64,000 bases of DNA, from positions 806,001 through 870,000 of the forward strand of contig OX637622.1 of assembly GCA_951802195.1 (NCBI GenBank), read 5' to 3'. This DNA comes from Tausonia pullulans. Lineage: Eukaryota > Basidiomycota > Tremellomycetes > Cystofilobasidiales > Mrakiaceae. Below are positions 33,743 through 47,523 of the stretch, piece by piece. Below the pieces are notes generated by a model that saw only the letters and a program-made list of their open reading frames with translations, had not been told where the DNA came from and searched no databases. Every line of letters starts with the position of its first letter. The stretch's first letter is position 1. The translations under genes were made by a program, and so were the position numbers.

Positions 33743-36700
33743 GTGTCTTCAGCCCATCATCAACCACCACCGTCTCCCACACACCCCTCGAACTCTTCCC
33801 CCCCTCCCCCTCCTCCTCCCTCTTGCCTCTCCCCCCACCCTCCCGCCACGCTGCCTCTCCCTCCAGGACTCGCGCCTCCTCCTGGCCTGGGCAGCGGGGG
33901 CGGAGGAGGTCCCCCGCCTGGGATCCCCTCCGCGCCCTCCGTGCCCTCGGCTGGCGGCCAGACGGCCAGAGGAGGAGGCTCCTCTGGTTCATCCGTCATC
34001 ACCATCGTCAAGGCCCAGATCGGCTTTCTCCTCAGCTCCATCAACGAGGACAACTTCTCCTCCCGCATCGCTGAGATTCACCAGGTAAGCCGCTCGCTCC
34101 TTCTCTTCCAGCCGTCCTCTTCGCGCGAGCTTGTTGTCCCCTCTTTTGCGGGCGGCGTGCCGTCGTCGTTGTCTGCGCTCGCCTCGCTCTCCTCCCTCGC
34201 GTGCTCGCTCGCGTCTCGTCTGCGCCAGCGAGCTCGCCGCTCGTCAAAGTCAACCCATCCCCCTTTCTCCTGCATGGTCATGGACAGCGAGAACCTCTGC
34301 TGACGCCATCCTCTCTCCTCCAGCTCTCTGACCATCATGGGTCCGAGGTGTACTATCACTTCCTCCGCCGCCTCATCGTTGCCAATGCCTCCGCTCTCAA
34401 CCCGTCTGGCCAGCCCCCAGCCCAGACGGACCTTGTCTGGAAGCTCCTGGGCGTCGAGGGTCGACGGGTTGCGCGAGACGTCCTCCTTGGTACGTCGTCA
34501 CTTCTCTTCCTCACCCTAGCCGCCGCTGTCCCCTCCCCCCCCCCCTTCCGCCTCACGGCCCTTTCCCTTCGCTTCGCCGGTTCAGGCGAGCGAGCGGCTG
34601 GCTGTCGCCTGCCCTCTTCCCTTTCTTGACCTGTCGCTTTCCCTTGCCCTTCCATTCTCACTCTTCGTCTCTCCGAGACCCTCATTCCTAGCACGCGATG
34701 GGCACAGAAAAGCTAACCCATCCGGTTCCTCCTTCTTCCTTCTCCTCTCCCTCCTCGCAGGCCCTCTCTTTGCGACCGCCATCGATACGGCCGGAGAGTC
34801 GGACGTCTTCCGCTCGTTCTCCTTCATAAACCTTGCCGACAGGATCGGCCTCTCCCCCGGCGAGCGGCTCTCCCTTGGCACGGGCATTGTCTCGGCCTCG
34901 TCGCTCTCGGCTCGGATCCTTGAGCAAGGCCATCAGCTCGTCCGGGACAACCTCGACAGCTCGATCGAGCTCCTTGGTTCCTCAGCACCCCCTTTGCCCT
35001 TCTTTGACCCAGAGACGGACATCTCTCCCGGGATGGGGACCCTCCTCCTCACCTCGCTCCTCACGCCTCAATCGCCCTCGCTCGTCTCGGCCGTTCAGAG
35101 AACGGGGATCATCGCGGCGCTGTCCAACAAGTTTGGACCGTCATTCATCGGGAGCTGCGTCGCGAGCCTTCCGCTGCCGATACCAGGGCTCTCGCTTGCC
35201 GAGTTCCTGCTCGAGCTTGGCGAGGTCTCGGACCATCTCGCTCTGAGGCTCGTGATGGAGAAGTGGGGCTTCCTGGACGGTGGTGAGGCGGCCCTCGAGG
35301 ATAAGACGGCGGTGCTTCTCCGGAACGTCATCGAAGGTGTTGTTGAGGGTCGAGGCAGCGTCGATGGTCACGCCGTTGTGCGAGCTTTGTCTACCTTTGT
35401 GGGTGTAGCTTCATCTTCCTTGCCCGCATCTCTGTTCGCACGGCTGAGCTAACTTGTTCCCCCTTGCTCCTTGCTCACTCAGGACCAGGGCTCGATCAAT
35501 TGGTCGAACATCGTCGAGTCGTTCGACCTTACAAGCAACCCCCTCCTCCTCCTCTCTCCGCTCGGCTTCCCCCTCTTCCTCGCCCTCCTCCTCAACCCTC
35601 CCCAGTCCCCCCATCCCCCAATCGCCGGCCTCCTCTCTCATCTCTGGACGCATGCCAACCCTCAGCTGGTTCTCATCGACCGACTCCTCTCCCTCCCTTC
35701 AGACACGTTCAACTTCTCGGGCCTGCCCTCGACCCAACCGATCCTCTCGGCCACCGACGTCCCCGAGGCGCCGCCCAACTTGCTCGGAAGCACGTGGAAC
35801 TGTCTCGAGATCTTTCAGGTCTGTGGGAGGGCGGCGGCGAGCGAGGACAGCCAGGTCCGGGACAAGAGTAAAGAGATCCTCGAGAAGGGTATCCGCTCGA
35901 GCCCGGAGCTCGTCTACCTCGGTCTCATTCAGGTTCCCGTGAGTATCAAACTCTTTACTTGCTCTTCTCAAAACCCTCCTGACCCATCTCTCCCCTCCCC
36001 CTTCGCAGAAGCCCTGGCCCGTCGCGCACGCGGACCTCGTCTCGCGGCTCAGCGAGATGTTCTTCCAGCATTACCCGCACAACCCGGCCGTCTTCCATCG
36101 GCTCTGGCAGATTGACCAGGGCCTCCTCCTCCCGTACTTTGCTCGCCTCTACGCCCAGTCGGAGCTGAGCCTCGTGGCTATCGTCGACATTGCTCAGGGG
36201 ATCAAGGTGGGTTGAGCACGTGTACATTGCGGTCCCTGAGGGAGACTCAAGCTGATTTCTCCGTCCAAAGGCCCTTGACGTCCTCCTTAGCCAGCGGCCG
36301 TTCCAGCTTGCTTTGGACGTCGCATGCCTTGCGTCTAAGCGCGAGTTGATCGACCTCGGACAGGTGAGCTGGCCCCGCGCATCCTCAAATATCAGCTCAT
36401 CATTAACTTTTTCGTCTTTCCTCCTTTCATAGTGGCTCGACGTCTCCCTCGAGCACCCGACGCTCGGCGCCGAGTTCGCCTCTTCGGTCCTTGGTTTCCT
36501 CCGGCACAAGGTCGCCTCAGAGCTTGAGCGCCAGGAGCTCGACGCCGAAGCTCGAACGATCGCCCTCACCCAATCGACGGTCTCCCTCCTTCTCCGTTCC
36601 CTCTCTCGCTCCAAGGTGATCCAGGACCGTCCCGATGACCTCGTCAACCTCGCCGATATCCGGATCCTCGCCCTCCAACTCCACCCGAGGCTGATGGCGC

Positions 36701-39700
36701 TCATCCCTCACTCACGGGAGGAGCACGGTCAGGCAGACGTCAAGTTCAGTGAGGATGTCGAGGCCGAAGTTGACGACATCTACCATCGGATGTACAACGA
36801 CGGGGAGAACATCCCTGTCGACTCGGTCGTCAACTATTTGGGCGCATGGCGCGACTCACAGGACCCCAAGCGACAGGAGGTGTTTGCGTGCATGCTCTAC
36901 ACACTGTTTGACGAGTACAAGTTCTTCCACACGTATCCATCCCGAGAGCTCGCTCTCACGGGCAAGCTCTTCGGCTCACTCATCCTCCGAGGACTTGTCG
37001 AGGGTATCCCACTCCAAGTGGCCGTCCGATTCGTCCTCGACGCGCTCAAGTCGCCTCCCGAGGCAACGACGTCGAATTTCACATTCGGCATTATCGCGCT
37101 CACGGCGTTCCAGACGAGGCTCAACGACTTCCCCGAGGTGTGTGAGACGATGCTTTCGATCGCACACTTGCACGACTCGCATCCACACCTCATCGAGCAC
37201 GTCCGGACCACGCTCGAGGATCGACGCGCCAATGGCGGCGCCGGAGGAGGAGCTGGAGGAACTGGGGGACCCGGCGGCATGCAGGACGGCAGTGGTCGAT
37301 CCAACAATAACAAGCAGGCGATGACTTCCCCTGCTCCTCAAGTCGAGATCTTCAAGGCCCTCCGACTCAACTCGTTCGACGTGACCTCGGAGCCGCTCGA
37401 GGAGCCCGACGAGTCGACGGCCGACCGGATTCTCTTCATTGTCAACAACCTTGCGCCGAGCAACTTTGAGGCTAAGACGCAGGAGATGCGGGAGGCCTTC
37501 CAGCTGAGACACTCGCGGTGGTTCGCCCACTACTTTATCTCGGCACGTGTCGCGGCCGAGCTCAACAATCACACACTCTACATGCAGTTCCTCGAGGCGC
37601 TCAGTGAGTAGGGCATCACGCGCTCACTAGCTCGCTCGTCTGTTTGCAGACCTGACCCACCCCTTCCCACTTCCCTGTCCCCTTAGACCGCGGTTCACTT
37701 GACAAGCACATCCTCTACGAGACGTTTGCGAGCATCCATACGCTCCTCAACTCGGACAAGACGGTCACGCAGGCTCCCGACCGTTCGACGCTTAAAAACC
37801 TCGGCTCGTGGCTCGGTCGGATCACGCTCGCCCGCAACAAGCCGATCCGGTTCAAGCATCTCTCGCTTAAGGACCTCCTCATTGAGGGCTATGACGCCAA
37901 GCGACTTATCGTGGCGATCCCGTTCGTCTGCAAGGTCCTCGAGGGATGCCAGACGAGTCAGGTCTTCCGGCCGCCCAATCCGTGGCTCATGGCGGTTATT
38001 CGACTGCTCGTAGAGCTCTATCAGAACGCAGACCTCAAGCTCAACCTCAAGTTTGAGATCGAGGTCCTCTGCAAGACGCTCTCCATTGACCTCGCGTCCA
38101 TCACCCCGACGTCCATCATCCGCGATCGGCCTGTCGAGCAGCCGATTTCGGCCGCTACTGCCGGTCAGCCGTCGCTTAACCAGGACCTCGAGCGACTTGC
38201 GCTCGGTGGTGGTGCGAGCGGGCAAGCCAGCGTTGGTTATGGTGCGGGTGGGACGGGAGGAGCTGGGGGTGCCGGTGGAGCTGGCGCGGGCGGACCCGGC
38301 GGGGAGTCGACCCAGCGGATGTCGGCCATGCAGCTCTACACGAGCGAGGCTGTCGCTGCTGCCGCTCAGGCGGCGCTTAACCGTAAGGTGGCCGAACTCA
38401 TTGCCGAGCTCCCGCACTACCTTGTCTTCCTCCCAGACGCGATCCCGTTCAACACCAACTCGACGCTCAAGCATATCTTCCACGTCGCCGTCGAGCGGGC
38501 CATCCAGGAGATTGTCGTCCCTGTTGTCGAGCGGTCTGTCACGATCGCGGGCATCTCGTGCCGAGACCTCATCACCAAGGACTTTGCGACCGAGGGCGAC
38601 CACACCAAGATGCGCAAGGCTGCTCATCTCATGGTTCAGAACCTCGCAGGCAACCTCGCGACGGTGACATGTAAGGAGCCCCTCCGGACGAGCATCACGA
38701 CCAACGTCCGGGCCTTGCTCCAGCAGAACAACTTTAGCGACGCCATCATCTCTTCGGAGGCCGTCGTCGCCGTCGTCGCGAGCAACCTCGACCTAGCGTG
38801 CTCGGTCATTAAGAAGGCTGCCCAGGATAAAGCCGTCTTTGACGTCGACGAAACGCTCACGCCGGCGTTCAACCTCCGTCGGCGGCACTACGAGCGATCA
38901 ACTCAGCCGTTCTGGGACGGCACCCAGGCATCGGTCAACGTAAACATGCTCCCGGACCTGCTTCGCATTCGACCGAGCGGGCTCCAGCCTCAGCAGCTCG
39001 AAGTGTACGAGGAGTTTGGCCGCCAGAAGCTCACCCAAACCACGGGCCCCGCCACTCCACTCGTACCGGAGGGCACTAAGATGCAGCAGCGCGGAGGGAT
39101 CGTCGACCGTGCGGCTCGCGGCGTCGTCTCGGGTACCTCCTTCCGGGCGGCCTCGCCGATGAGCGGCGGCGGCCTCAGTGGTGTCGGTGAGAGTGCGAGT
39201 GCGGCTGCTGCCGCCGCTGCCGCCGTTGCCGCCGCCACCGCTGCTGCCGCTGCTTCGGGCGGTCTCATTGAGCCGCAGACGTCGTCGTCGACTCTCCTCT
39301 CCAGCGAGCAGGCCATCATTAAGTTCAGCCGGATCCTCGCCGAACTTGCCCCGCACTTCTCCCAGCTCGCCAACTCCAACTTTGCCTCGCTCCCTCCGGG
39401 CCACGACATTCGCGTCGCTGTGAGGCAGATCCCGATCATTGCCGCCCAATCTTTCAACCGGGACGAGACGGCCATGGCGTTCTCGCAGAAGATTGTCCAG
39501 CTGCTGTACAAGACCGAGTCACCAATCGAGCGGGAGATGCACGTTATCATTCTTCAGAGCCTCTGCAAGCTCTTCTCCAAAGTCCAGAAGGAGGTTACCA
39601 CCTGGCTCATCACGGCCGAGGACGAGGTAATTGGAGGTCGTTCTGGCTAATTTGTGCATATCCTTACTGACACGCTTTCCCCTTCCCGCTCATCCAGCGC

Positions 39701-41764
39701 AAGTTCAACGTCCCTGTCACCGTCGCGCTCATTCGGGCCGGGCTCCTTAACATCGCTGACCTCGACAGCCAGCTTGCGCAGTGGATCCTCCGTGATTTCC
39801 GGCCGAGCGCTATCAGCTTTTCGGCCAACCTCATCAGGGAGTGCATTTTCTATGAGACCCCGTGCGCCACCCGCGGCCAGGTCATGCGGTTGATCGAGGC
39901 CCTCGGCCACGCCGTCCAAGCTGGCAAGGCGACCAAGCCGGCGCTCGACCTCCTCGACGACCTCCTCGCCGGAGCGCAGGGTCTCCAGCAGCCGACCGAG
40001 TCGGAGATGGCGCTTAGAGAGCGGCTTACGAGCTATTTCCTCGAGTGGGTCCGCATGTACCGCCAGTCGCCCTCGCCAGAGCAGGCGTTCGTCTCGATCG
40101 TGACGCACCTCCAGCAACAGGGGATCCTCAAGGGGGAGGAGGTCACCTTCCTCTTCTTCCGGATCTGCGCCGAGACAGGTGTCGACGAGTATAACAAGGC
40201 CAAGCTCACGGACTCGCCGGACTGCCTCGTTCCGCTCGACGCGCTTTCCAAGCTCTTCGTGCTTCTCCTCAAGAATTACGGCGACCCGAACGGTGTGGAC
40301 GTCGACGAGGCCAAGGTCCGGTACCTCAACAAGATTCTCTCGATCGTCGTTCTTGTCCTTGTCCAGGCACACGAGGAGCTCGGTGCCAACTTTGATCAGC
40401 GGCCCTTCTTCCGGTTCTTCTCGAGCATCCTCAACGATCTTCACAGCATCGAGGCGAGCCTCCACACGGCGTATCTCGGCTGCCTCCGCGCCTTCAGCAG
40501 CAACACGCTCAGCATGCTCCAGCCGACGCTTCTTCCTGGGTTCGCTTTCTCGTGGATGTCGCTTATCTCGCACCGGATCTTCATGCCCAAGCTCCTCAAG
40601 GCTGACAGCGACAAGAACTGGCCCGAATATCACAACTTGCTCCTCGCGCTCTTCAAATTCATCGCCCCATACTTGAGCGCGCCCAAGATGCACGACGCTT
40701 CGCGGGTCTTCTTCAAGGGCACGATGCGCATTGTCCTCGTCCTTCTCCACGACTTCCCTGAGTTCCTCGCCGAGTACTACCACTCGCTCATCGATGCCAT
40801 CCCGCCGCATTGCGTCCAGTTCCGGAACGTCATCCTCTCGGCCTTCCCCCGGAACCACTCGCTCCCGGATCCGTTCACGTACCACTTCGTGGAGGGCGAC
40901 GTTGACAAGCACCGCATCCCCGTCATCCTCTCGGACTACGCCGTTGCTCTCCAGTCAAGGGACCTCCGGGCGGCCATCGAGGACTGTGTCTACTCGGACC
41001 GCTCGCTCCCGGCGCTCATCCCTGCGCTCAAGGCACGGATCGCGATCAGCACCGGTGGCGGCCCGGACGGTGTCGCTCCTGCGGTTAAGTACAACTTCCC
41101 GTTCCTCAACGCCGTCGTTCTCTATGCTGGCACGTCGGCCGTCGCGGCCACCACAAATGCCGAGGGGCTTGCAAACTTTGAGTTTGACGCTGCGGCGCCC
41201 ATTGTCCGGCTGTTCGAAGCGCTCGCTGCGGACGCGGATCCCGAGGGTGGGTTGCAACACGTCCTTCCTTCACTGTTTTCTTGCTCATTTCTAACTTCCC
41301 CTCTTCTTTCTCCAGGCCAATACAACCTCATCTCGTCAATCGCGAACCAGCTCCGCTACCCGAACGCCCACACTTGGTTCTTCTCGCACCTCCTCGTCCA
41401 CCTCTTCGCCTCGTGCCCGCCCCAGCAGCGGCAACAGCCGCCGTCCCCCGCGGATGGTACCAACGGCAGTAACAGCGTTTCCGGCGGCGGTAGACCGGCG
41501 GCGGCCGCTAAGGCAAAGCTTCCGGAGATCATTGCTCGCGTCCTGCTCGAGCGCGTTGTCGTCTCGAGGCCGCACCCTTGGGGTTTGCTTGTAACGTTTA
41601 TCCAGAGTGCGTTCTTGCCCTTACTTGTCCTCCTCTCGCATCATTCCTGAACCCCCTCCTCGCTTGCTCCTCTAGTGCTCAGGCTGCCTGGCTTCTGGTC
41701 GCACGAATTCGCTACCTCGTCGCCCGAGCTTGCCACGCTCTTCAAGACGTGCTCGACCTTCTGA
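33743..41764 (+). CDS. NOT1 (CDC39): NOT1, scaffold of the CCR4-NOT deadenylase complex
   Basis: Large scaffold for mRNA deadenylation. The frame through the first recognised exon is open from about 33743 but has no ATG. The true start must lie in a short upstream exon that I could not fix, and CAG at 33750-33752 is a likely acceptor. After a Pro/Gly-rich N-terminus, HEAT-type repeats begin (VITIVKAQIGFLLSSINEDN, then LSDHHGSEVYYHFLRRLIVA). The TTP-binding-type domain is at about 36,740-37,220 (VDDIYHRMYNDGENIPVDSV, FDEYKFFHTYPSRELALTG). The MIF4G/CAF1-binding domain is at about 37,350-38,110 (ILFIVNNLAPSNFEAK, WFAHYFISARVAAELNNHTL). DUF3819 (CNOT9 site) is at about 38,390-39,020. A poly-Ala linker is at 39,195-39,260. 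The C-terminal Not1 domain includes PYLSAPKMHDASRVFFKGT and NAHTWFFSHLLVHLF, ending FWSHEFATSSPELATLFKTC. About ten introns and roughly 2,300 residues. Confidence 0.93.
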
Positions 41765-42346
41765 GCTGCGATCCCTCCCACTCACGCAACCACCTCAGCC
41801 CTGTCTTCTCTCTACAATTCCTCTCTATCTCGCTCATCCCCCTCCCCACCCATCCGCCTCCGCATGCTCCCTACGCACTCGCAACCTCACACCTTGCTCC
41901 TCTCCCCTCCGTCGATGACGTATTATCTTTTTTTTCCCTCTTCGCTATGCTGTCACGCTTGCTGTCCCCTCCCACCTCTCTCTGACCTCCTTACTAGCGA
42001 GGCTGTACCTGTTTTTTCTCTCTTCTCTTGCAATGAAAAATGATATCGCCCATCTTCTCCAGAACAAGCATCTCTCATGAATCCGGCCAAAAGTACAACG
42101 ACCGTAGTCAATGAAAGAGGTTTGCATGCTCGCCCAGCCCAGCGAGACGGCCAGGAAATCAACACGCTGCAACGCGCGGGAGGGAGGGAGGCCTCGACGC
42201 GACGCTCCCCTCTCGACATCCACTCCCTCCCCTTCTCCTCTCCCCGGACGAACGCGCGCCGGACCCACTCAATCCGTCCAACCCAAGCTCAACCGACCCT
42301 TCGAACACCCAGGGACAAACATCAATAGCAACCGATCAGCCATCCG
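41765..42346. other. intergenic between NOT1 and GCP2
   Basis: This 582-bp gap begins with a CT-rich, ATG-poor stretch. It should hold the NOT1 3' UTR and the GCP2 promoter. No RNA gene, repeat or supported ORF was seen. Confidence 0.4.
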
Positions 42347-45300
42347 ATGGCCTCCGTCCCCTTCACCCCGCGCGCCTCGTCTTCGACGACCCGGCAGGCG
42401 CGGCTTCGCGCCTCCGGGGTTGCGCTCTCAAGAGAGCAGGAGAGCAAGGTGCGTTAACCTGGACCTTGCGCATAAATTGATGCACACATGCGTTGTCTTA
42501 TAATTGGAGGCCGAAGGAGGAAGATGGAAGGAGTGACTTCGGCGCTCGTGGTGATGGGCATGGGGAAGAGAAAGACAGAGGGGTGGAAGGAGGGAAGGAG
42601 GGAGGGAGGGGCGGGTAAGGCTCTACCGAGCACGTCCCACTCTACTAAACGGCTGCTGTTCTTTGCATGTGGAGAAGAAGTGGGATGGAGGAACAAGGCG
42701 ACGGGGACGCGAACAGGATGGAAGGGGACGACGCCCTTCGCCTGTCGGTCGGGCCCTGGTCCAGAGTCCCTCGTGACAGTCTGGCCTTCGGGAGGCCAGT
42801 GTCTCCTCCAGTAGCTGTATGGTCTTCATCCACCGCTAGAGGAGTAAATCTCGAGTGGATCGAATATGCGGGATGGGGATGGGGAACGCGCGGTGCTGCC
42901 TTCTCTTCGGCGCCCTCCGAGACGCGGCTGCGATCCGATTCCCTCGAGCTGACGTTTTCCCTCGGTGCTTCACTCCAGATTGCGCATACTCTCGCCTCCG
43001 TTCGAAAGGCCAAGCCGGCCAACTTTCTTGCTGTCCAGCAGGAGGAGGACGAGGAGGACTCGCCGCCTCGCCGGCCTCCATCCGCGACTTCCACCGACCC
43101 TTCGGCCAGGCGATCAGGCGTCGTCGGCGAGTCATCATCCAGCCACAGACCGAAGGAACATACTTCTCGACGACGGAGTGGCAAGGAGAGAGGTGCGCGA
43201 AGGCTTCAGGGTAACCAGCTCGAGTAGCCATAGTTGACGTTTGATCCTCCAGAGTCGACTCCTTCAGACAGCAACCACTCCTTCACGATGCTGCCGGAGA
43301 GCAGTTTCTTTCACAACCCGCTCGCATCACGCCAACCTCCACCCGTACCGAGCCACGCGTACGCTGACAGTCCGTGCTCGTCTTGCAGCCCTTTTGAAGT
43401 GGGGCGCTCGCTGACGATCCAACAGCGTCCACAGAGCGGATTTCCCTCCTCAAGGACTGCCCGATCGCGGTCCAAGAGGCCTGGGTGCTGCAAGACCTCA
43501 AGTCGGTACTGATTGTGGGTACCGCTTCCTATAATGCGAGGTTCGCCCCTTTAGCGTTTACTAATTGTTACTGCGACATCACCTTGCCACCAGGGGCTCG
43601 AGGGCGAGCTCGTCTTTTTCGACCGCGAGTACGACCCGGCGGACGAGTACGACCGGCTCAAGGGGCCGGAATGGGATGTTGATCCCGGGCTCGGTTCGTA
43701 GCTGGCCCCGAAATCCAACCGTTGCAGAAATTGAAGTCTCTTTCGTTTTACAGACCCTAGCCTTCTCGTGATACTCCGAAGGATCTTATCACTCGCCACG
43801 TACTACGTCGCCGTGGAGGCATTTGCAGACTCTCGGTGCGTGAGCGTCTCAGATATAGGACAAGGAGCTCTCGGCTGACTTTGGGCTCCTCATCTCAATG
43901 AACCAGGGGCGCCTTCGAATTTGGAATGGTCAACCACGCCCTCGCCTCTGGGCTAAGAGACGCTCTTCGCGAATTCGTTGTCTTCCTCACCCAAATTGAG
44001 ACGCTCATCAAGACCGACCCTTCCTTCACGCTCCAGACGTGCTTCTTCCTTCTCCGCGAAAGTCTCGGGACGTTCGCTCTCCTATATGCACTCACGACGG
44101 CGCTCATCGAGGCGGAGGAGGTTGACGAGGACGATGAAGATGGAGATGGCGGTGAGAGCGAGAGCAGCGAGGACGAGGCGGCGGCCAAGCTCGGGCTTGG
44201 CGGGAAGAAGCTTAAAGAGCTCATGGGAGGAAATGCCGCTCTTGGTGGAGGCGGAGTTGTAAAAGGAGGAGAGGTGTTGGATCTCATTTGGCGGATGGGG
44301 AGGAATCGGTCAGGGTCAGTGGCAGCTACTTTCTCCCTTATGCTGATCGCTGTCTTTGCTGACACGCATCCTTTATCCCGTCGACCGTTAGCGACCCGAC
44401 GGCGGGCAGTATCTTCTCAACCCTCCTACTGAAAGCGAGCCAACCTTATGCCGAGATGCTCACCGAATGGGTTTCGTCCGGGCGGCTTCGCGACACGCAC
44501 GAAGAATTCATGGTCCGCGAGGCGACGTCCATCACCAAGAAGCAGCTCGATCTCGACTTTACGGACGAGTACTGGGACCGGAGATACACGGTAAGCACCG
44601 TCAGAACAATCGAACGAGGGCGTCCATGTGATTGACATTGCTCGTCTTCAGCTCCGTGATGGCTCGACCGTCTCACAAACCCTCGGAGGACCCGGCCCAA
44701 CACGCGGTGGTGGCATCCCTGCCCCACGACGCGTCAAGGCGGGGAGCATGTCTACGGACCCGCCTCGGCTGCCTGGTGGGGCGTGCGTGCCGACGTTCCT
44801 GGCGCCCTGGAAGCACAAGGTGCTCCTCGCGGGCAAATACCTCAACGTTCTCCGAGAGTGCGGTATCGACGATGAAACCGCGAGAGACCTCGCTCGAAGG
44901 GCGTGGCCGAGAAAGGACGGATTGGTCGACCTACTCGATGAGAGGTGCGTGTGCATCGGTCTCTGGTAGTTGAGACGACGCTGATGGCCACTGTCTCCCA
45001 GCTTCTTCAAGCAGATCGAGCAATCGTACATCGACGCTAATCAGACCCTGCTCCGGCTACTCATCCGCGAGCAGGACTTACTCTCCCATCTCCGGTGGGT
45101 GTCTAGCCGTCCAAGTCTCTTCGTTGAGCTGAGCTGAAGGGCCCACTTCTTGTCTCTACAGTTCTCTTAAACACCACTTCTTCCTCGCCCAGTCTTCCTT
45201 CGCCACCCACTTTCTCGAGCACTCCATGTCGGAGCTCGCCAAGGACGCGCGCGAGTGCTCCCTCGTCAAGCTCCAGTCGATTCTCGACATCTCACTCAGC

Positions 45301-46444
45301 ACCTCGGGCGTGCCGGGCGCTGCGTCTGAGGCAACGCGCGACAACGTCCGTGTCGTGCTCGCCTCGGAGCGACTCTACGACTTCCTCTCCAAGGTCGTCA
45401 ACCAATCGGGCGACCTGAAGGAGGATGCTGGCGGGGGGAGGTCGAAGAGCAATGGGCTTCCTGGCAGCGGATCCAAGTCTGGAGGCAAGGAGAAGGAGAA
45501 GATTGTCAGCGGTGCGTCTGGCCTGTGCATGAGGGACCACCTTCTTTCCGTTGACGTCCCCCTCTTAATCTTCTCCCAGCCTATGAGCTCCTCCAGCTCG
45601 ATTACACCGTCAAATTCCCCGTGTCGCTCGTCATCTCGCGTAAAACAATAGCCAGGTACCAGCTGCTCCTCCGGTTCCTCCTCCAGCTCAAGCATGCCGA
45701 GGCCTCGCTCGGCCTCCTGTGGACCGAGCACACCTCTCCTCCATGGCGGACCTCTCGTCGAACGGGCGACGCGGATCTCGAGCGATGGAAGACGCGCGTA
45801 TTTGCGCTCCGGGCAAGGATGCTCAGCTTCGTCCAGCATATGCTTGCGTTCGTCACAGGCGAGGTGCTCGAGCCAAATTGGGCGAAGCTCGAGGACAAAC
45901 TCGCCAACGTCGAGACGGTTGATGGACTGCTGAACGACCACGTCGACTTCCTCGACACGTGTCTCAAGGAGGCGGCTCTGACCAAGGCCGACCTGATCGA
46001 CGTTCGTCGCTCGCTCCCTCTCCTCTTAGCGAGGCCCTCAAGCTGACTTTCCTCATTCTTCTCCTTCAGAATGTCGCCAAAGTGGTCGGATCGATCCAAG
46101 TCTTTTTTGTCAACAGCAAGCAGTTCACCCGGTTCGCCCTCGAAGGTGCTGACCTCGCCGCGACGCCCGCGAGCGAGGATGACACCGAGCGGGCGGCTTT
46201 GCGGGAAGAGAAGGCCCGCGTGAGGTCGGACTATCTCGCGAGGTTCGAGAAGAACTTTGGGCGGAACCTGCAGCTCTACTCCGAGAGGATTGGGTTCTTT
46301 GGCGGAAGCGAGAGTGAGTCGCTAGTCTGCTTAGTTGTTTGGCAGAATTGAATAACGTGTGCTCTCTTTCTCACAGACACGGCACTCATGCCACTCGTCG
46401 TCAGGCTCAGCGGGCTCACGGATGGAGGTTGGAACGCTGTTTAA
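42347..46444 (+). CDS. SPC97: gamma-tubulin complex component 2 (GCP2/Spc97)
   Basis: Part of the gamma-tubulin small complex that nucleates microtubules at the spindle pole body. Exon 1 (42347-42448) encodes MASVPFTPRASSSTTRQARL and a Ser/Arg-rich tail before GTGCGT. The region 42450-43400 has several exons I could not fix. From about 43,430 the GRIP1 domain is clear: VQEAWVLQDLKSVLIGLEG, then EYDRLKGPEWDVDP, LSLATYYVAVEAFADSRGAF, FGMVNHALASGLRDALREF and RGAF-linked helices. An acidic insertion is at about 44,115-44,190. Further on are HEEFMVREATSITKKQL, WDRRYTLRDGS, PTFLAPWKHKVLLAGKYLNV, FLEHSMSELAKDA and YTVKFPVSLVISRKTIARYQ, the start of GRIP2. Then come LRARMLSFVQHMLAFVTGEV and VDGLLNDHVDFLDTCLKEA. 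It ends LVVRLSGLTDGGWNAV at the stop 46442-46444. GCP2 rather than GCP3 is favoured by the VLQDLKSVLIGLEG and EHTSPPWRT-type segments. Confidence 0.88.
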
Positions 46445-47523
46445 GGATGTCGAAGCTCTTTCATTTTCACCTCGTTCTTTCTTTCTTTCTCCATATTTTC
46501 TCACCTTACTCTCTCCATTCCCATTGACAACGACATACCCTTTTCCTCTCCTTGTGATACGATGCAATCTTCTGGTTTTTGTCTCCTGTGAAGCCAGGGT
46601 GACGTTCGGGGGTTCACGATGACAGACCTGACACGGCCTTCCACTCCCTTGGGGTTCCCACCTCAGCAGACAGCCTCCGCCCGCAGGCCGCACGTAGGCC
46701 GGCGGCCGGCAAGGACGGGCGCAACGGCGCCGGTCTTCTCCCGTCATTGCTTGGCTCCTCGAATGCCTCTCCAACCACCACCTAGGCCCTCTCTCCCTCT
46801 CAACGAGAGAACGACTCACTACTCCCCTCTACCAACAGCCTCTCCCATCCCTTTCTGGACCAGCGTCTTCTGCCCGGTGCAGCTGCACATTGATTCTCCA
46901 CGTTCGACTTCTCTCGTCTTGCTCCCCAACCCCCGCCCAGGTGAGGCGCATTTTTCATCTTTCTCTCGAATCTAGGTCCTGTTTTGTCTCCAGATCAAGT
47001 CCCAGAGAGGTTCGCTGGTCAGACGAAGGGGGCGACAATGACGACGACGCTTGAGCCACTTTTGGGCACGCGACGAACGACGAGCTACGGCGGCTGCCGA
47101 CGTTTGGTGCGCACGGCCGCCGTTGCTTCCCGGGGAATCATCTCGGGGTTCAGGGGATCTTTGAGTTCCTATGCGTCAGGATGATCTTTCTCGCGGCTGA
47201 GGGATGGCTTGAAGCGAAGAAGGAGACAGAGGAGAGAGGAGGCGCTCGGCCATTCTACTCTTCCCCTCGGAGTCGTCCGCTAACCTCCCGCGAAGCTGGT
47301 GTTGCTCAGCGGGGTCTTCTGAGGACAATGTCCGCTTGAACAGAGAGGGAGCCGTATGACTGATCTTTCAATCTTTCCGGTTTCTAAAAAGAGCATCGCC
47401 AGACGCTCGATAGACCGCCGCGATCTCATTCGGTCGTCGCCCTTCCCCGTCTCAATCTCGACGATCCTCGCACCCTTCTTGAAGGCCCTCATCTTCCTCG
47501 GCGGCCTTTTCTTCGCAAGCTAG
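46445..47523. other. intergenic between GCP2 and the LAM-type gene
   Basis: About 1.1 kb. An ATG at 46619 opens a 118-codon Pro/Arg-rich frame, and a second open frame lies at 46984-47184. Neither shows a recognised motif, and a splice between them is possible but unsupported. The last 250 bp are CT-rich, like a leader for the downstream gene. I treat the stretch as promoter and UTR with a doubtful small gene. Confidence 0.35.

Noticed and set aside
39647-40912. 421-codon antisense open frame in NOT1
   Set aside because: It is a shadow of GC-rich coding DNA on the opposite strand. The sense frame carries the conserved NOT1 domains.
46619-47184. Possible small gene between GCP2 and the LAM-type gene
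   Set aside because: Pro/Arg-rich frames without motif, leader or convincing splice sites. Left as intergenic.
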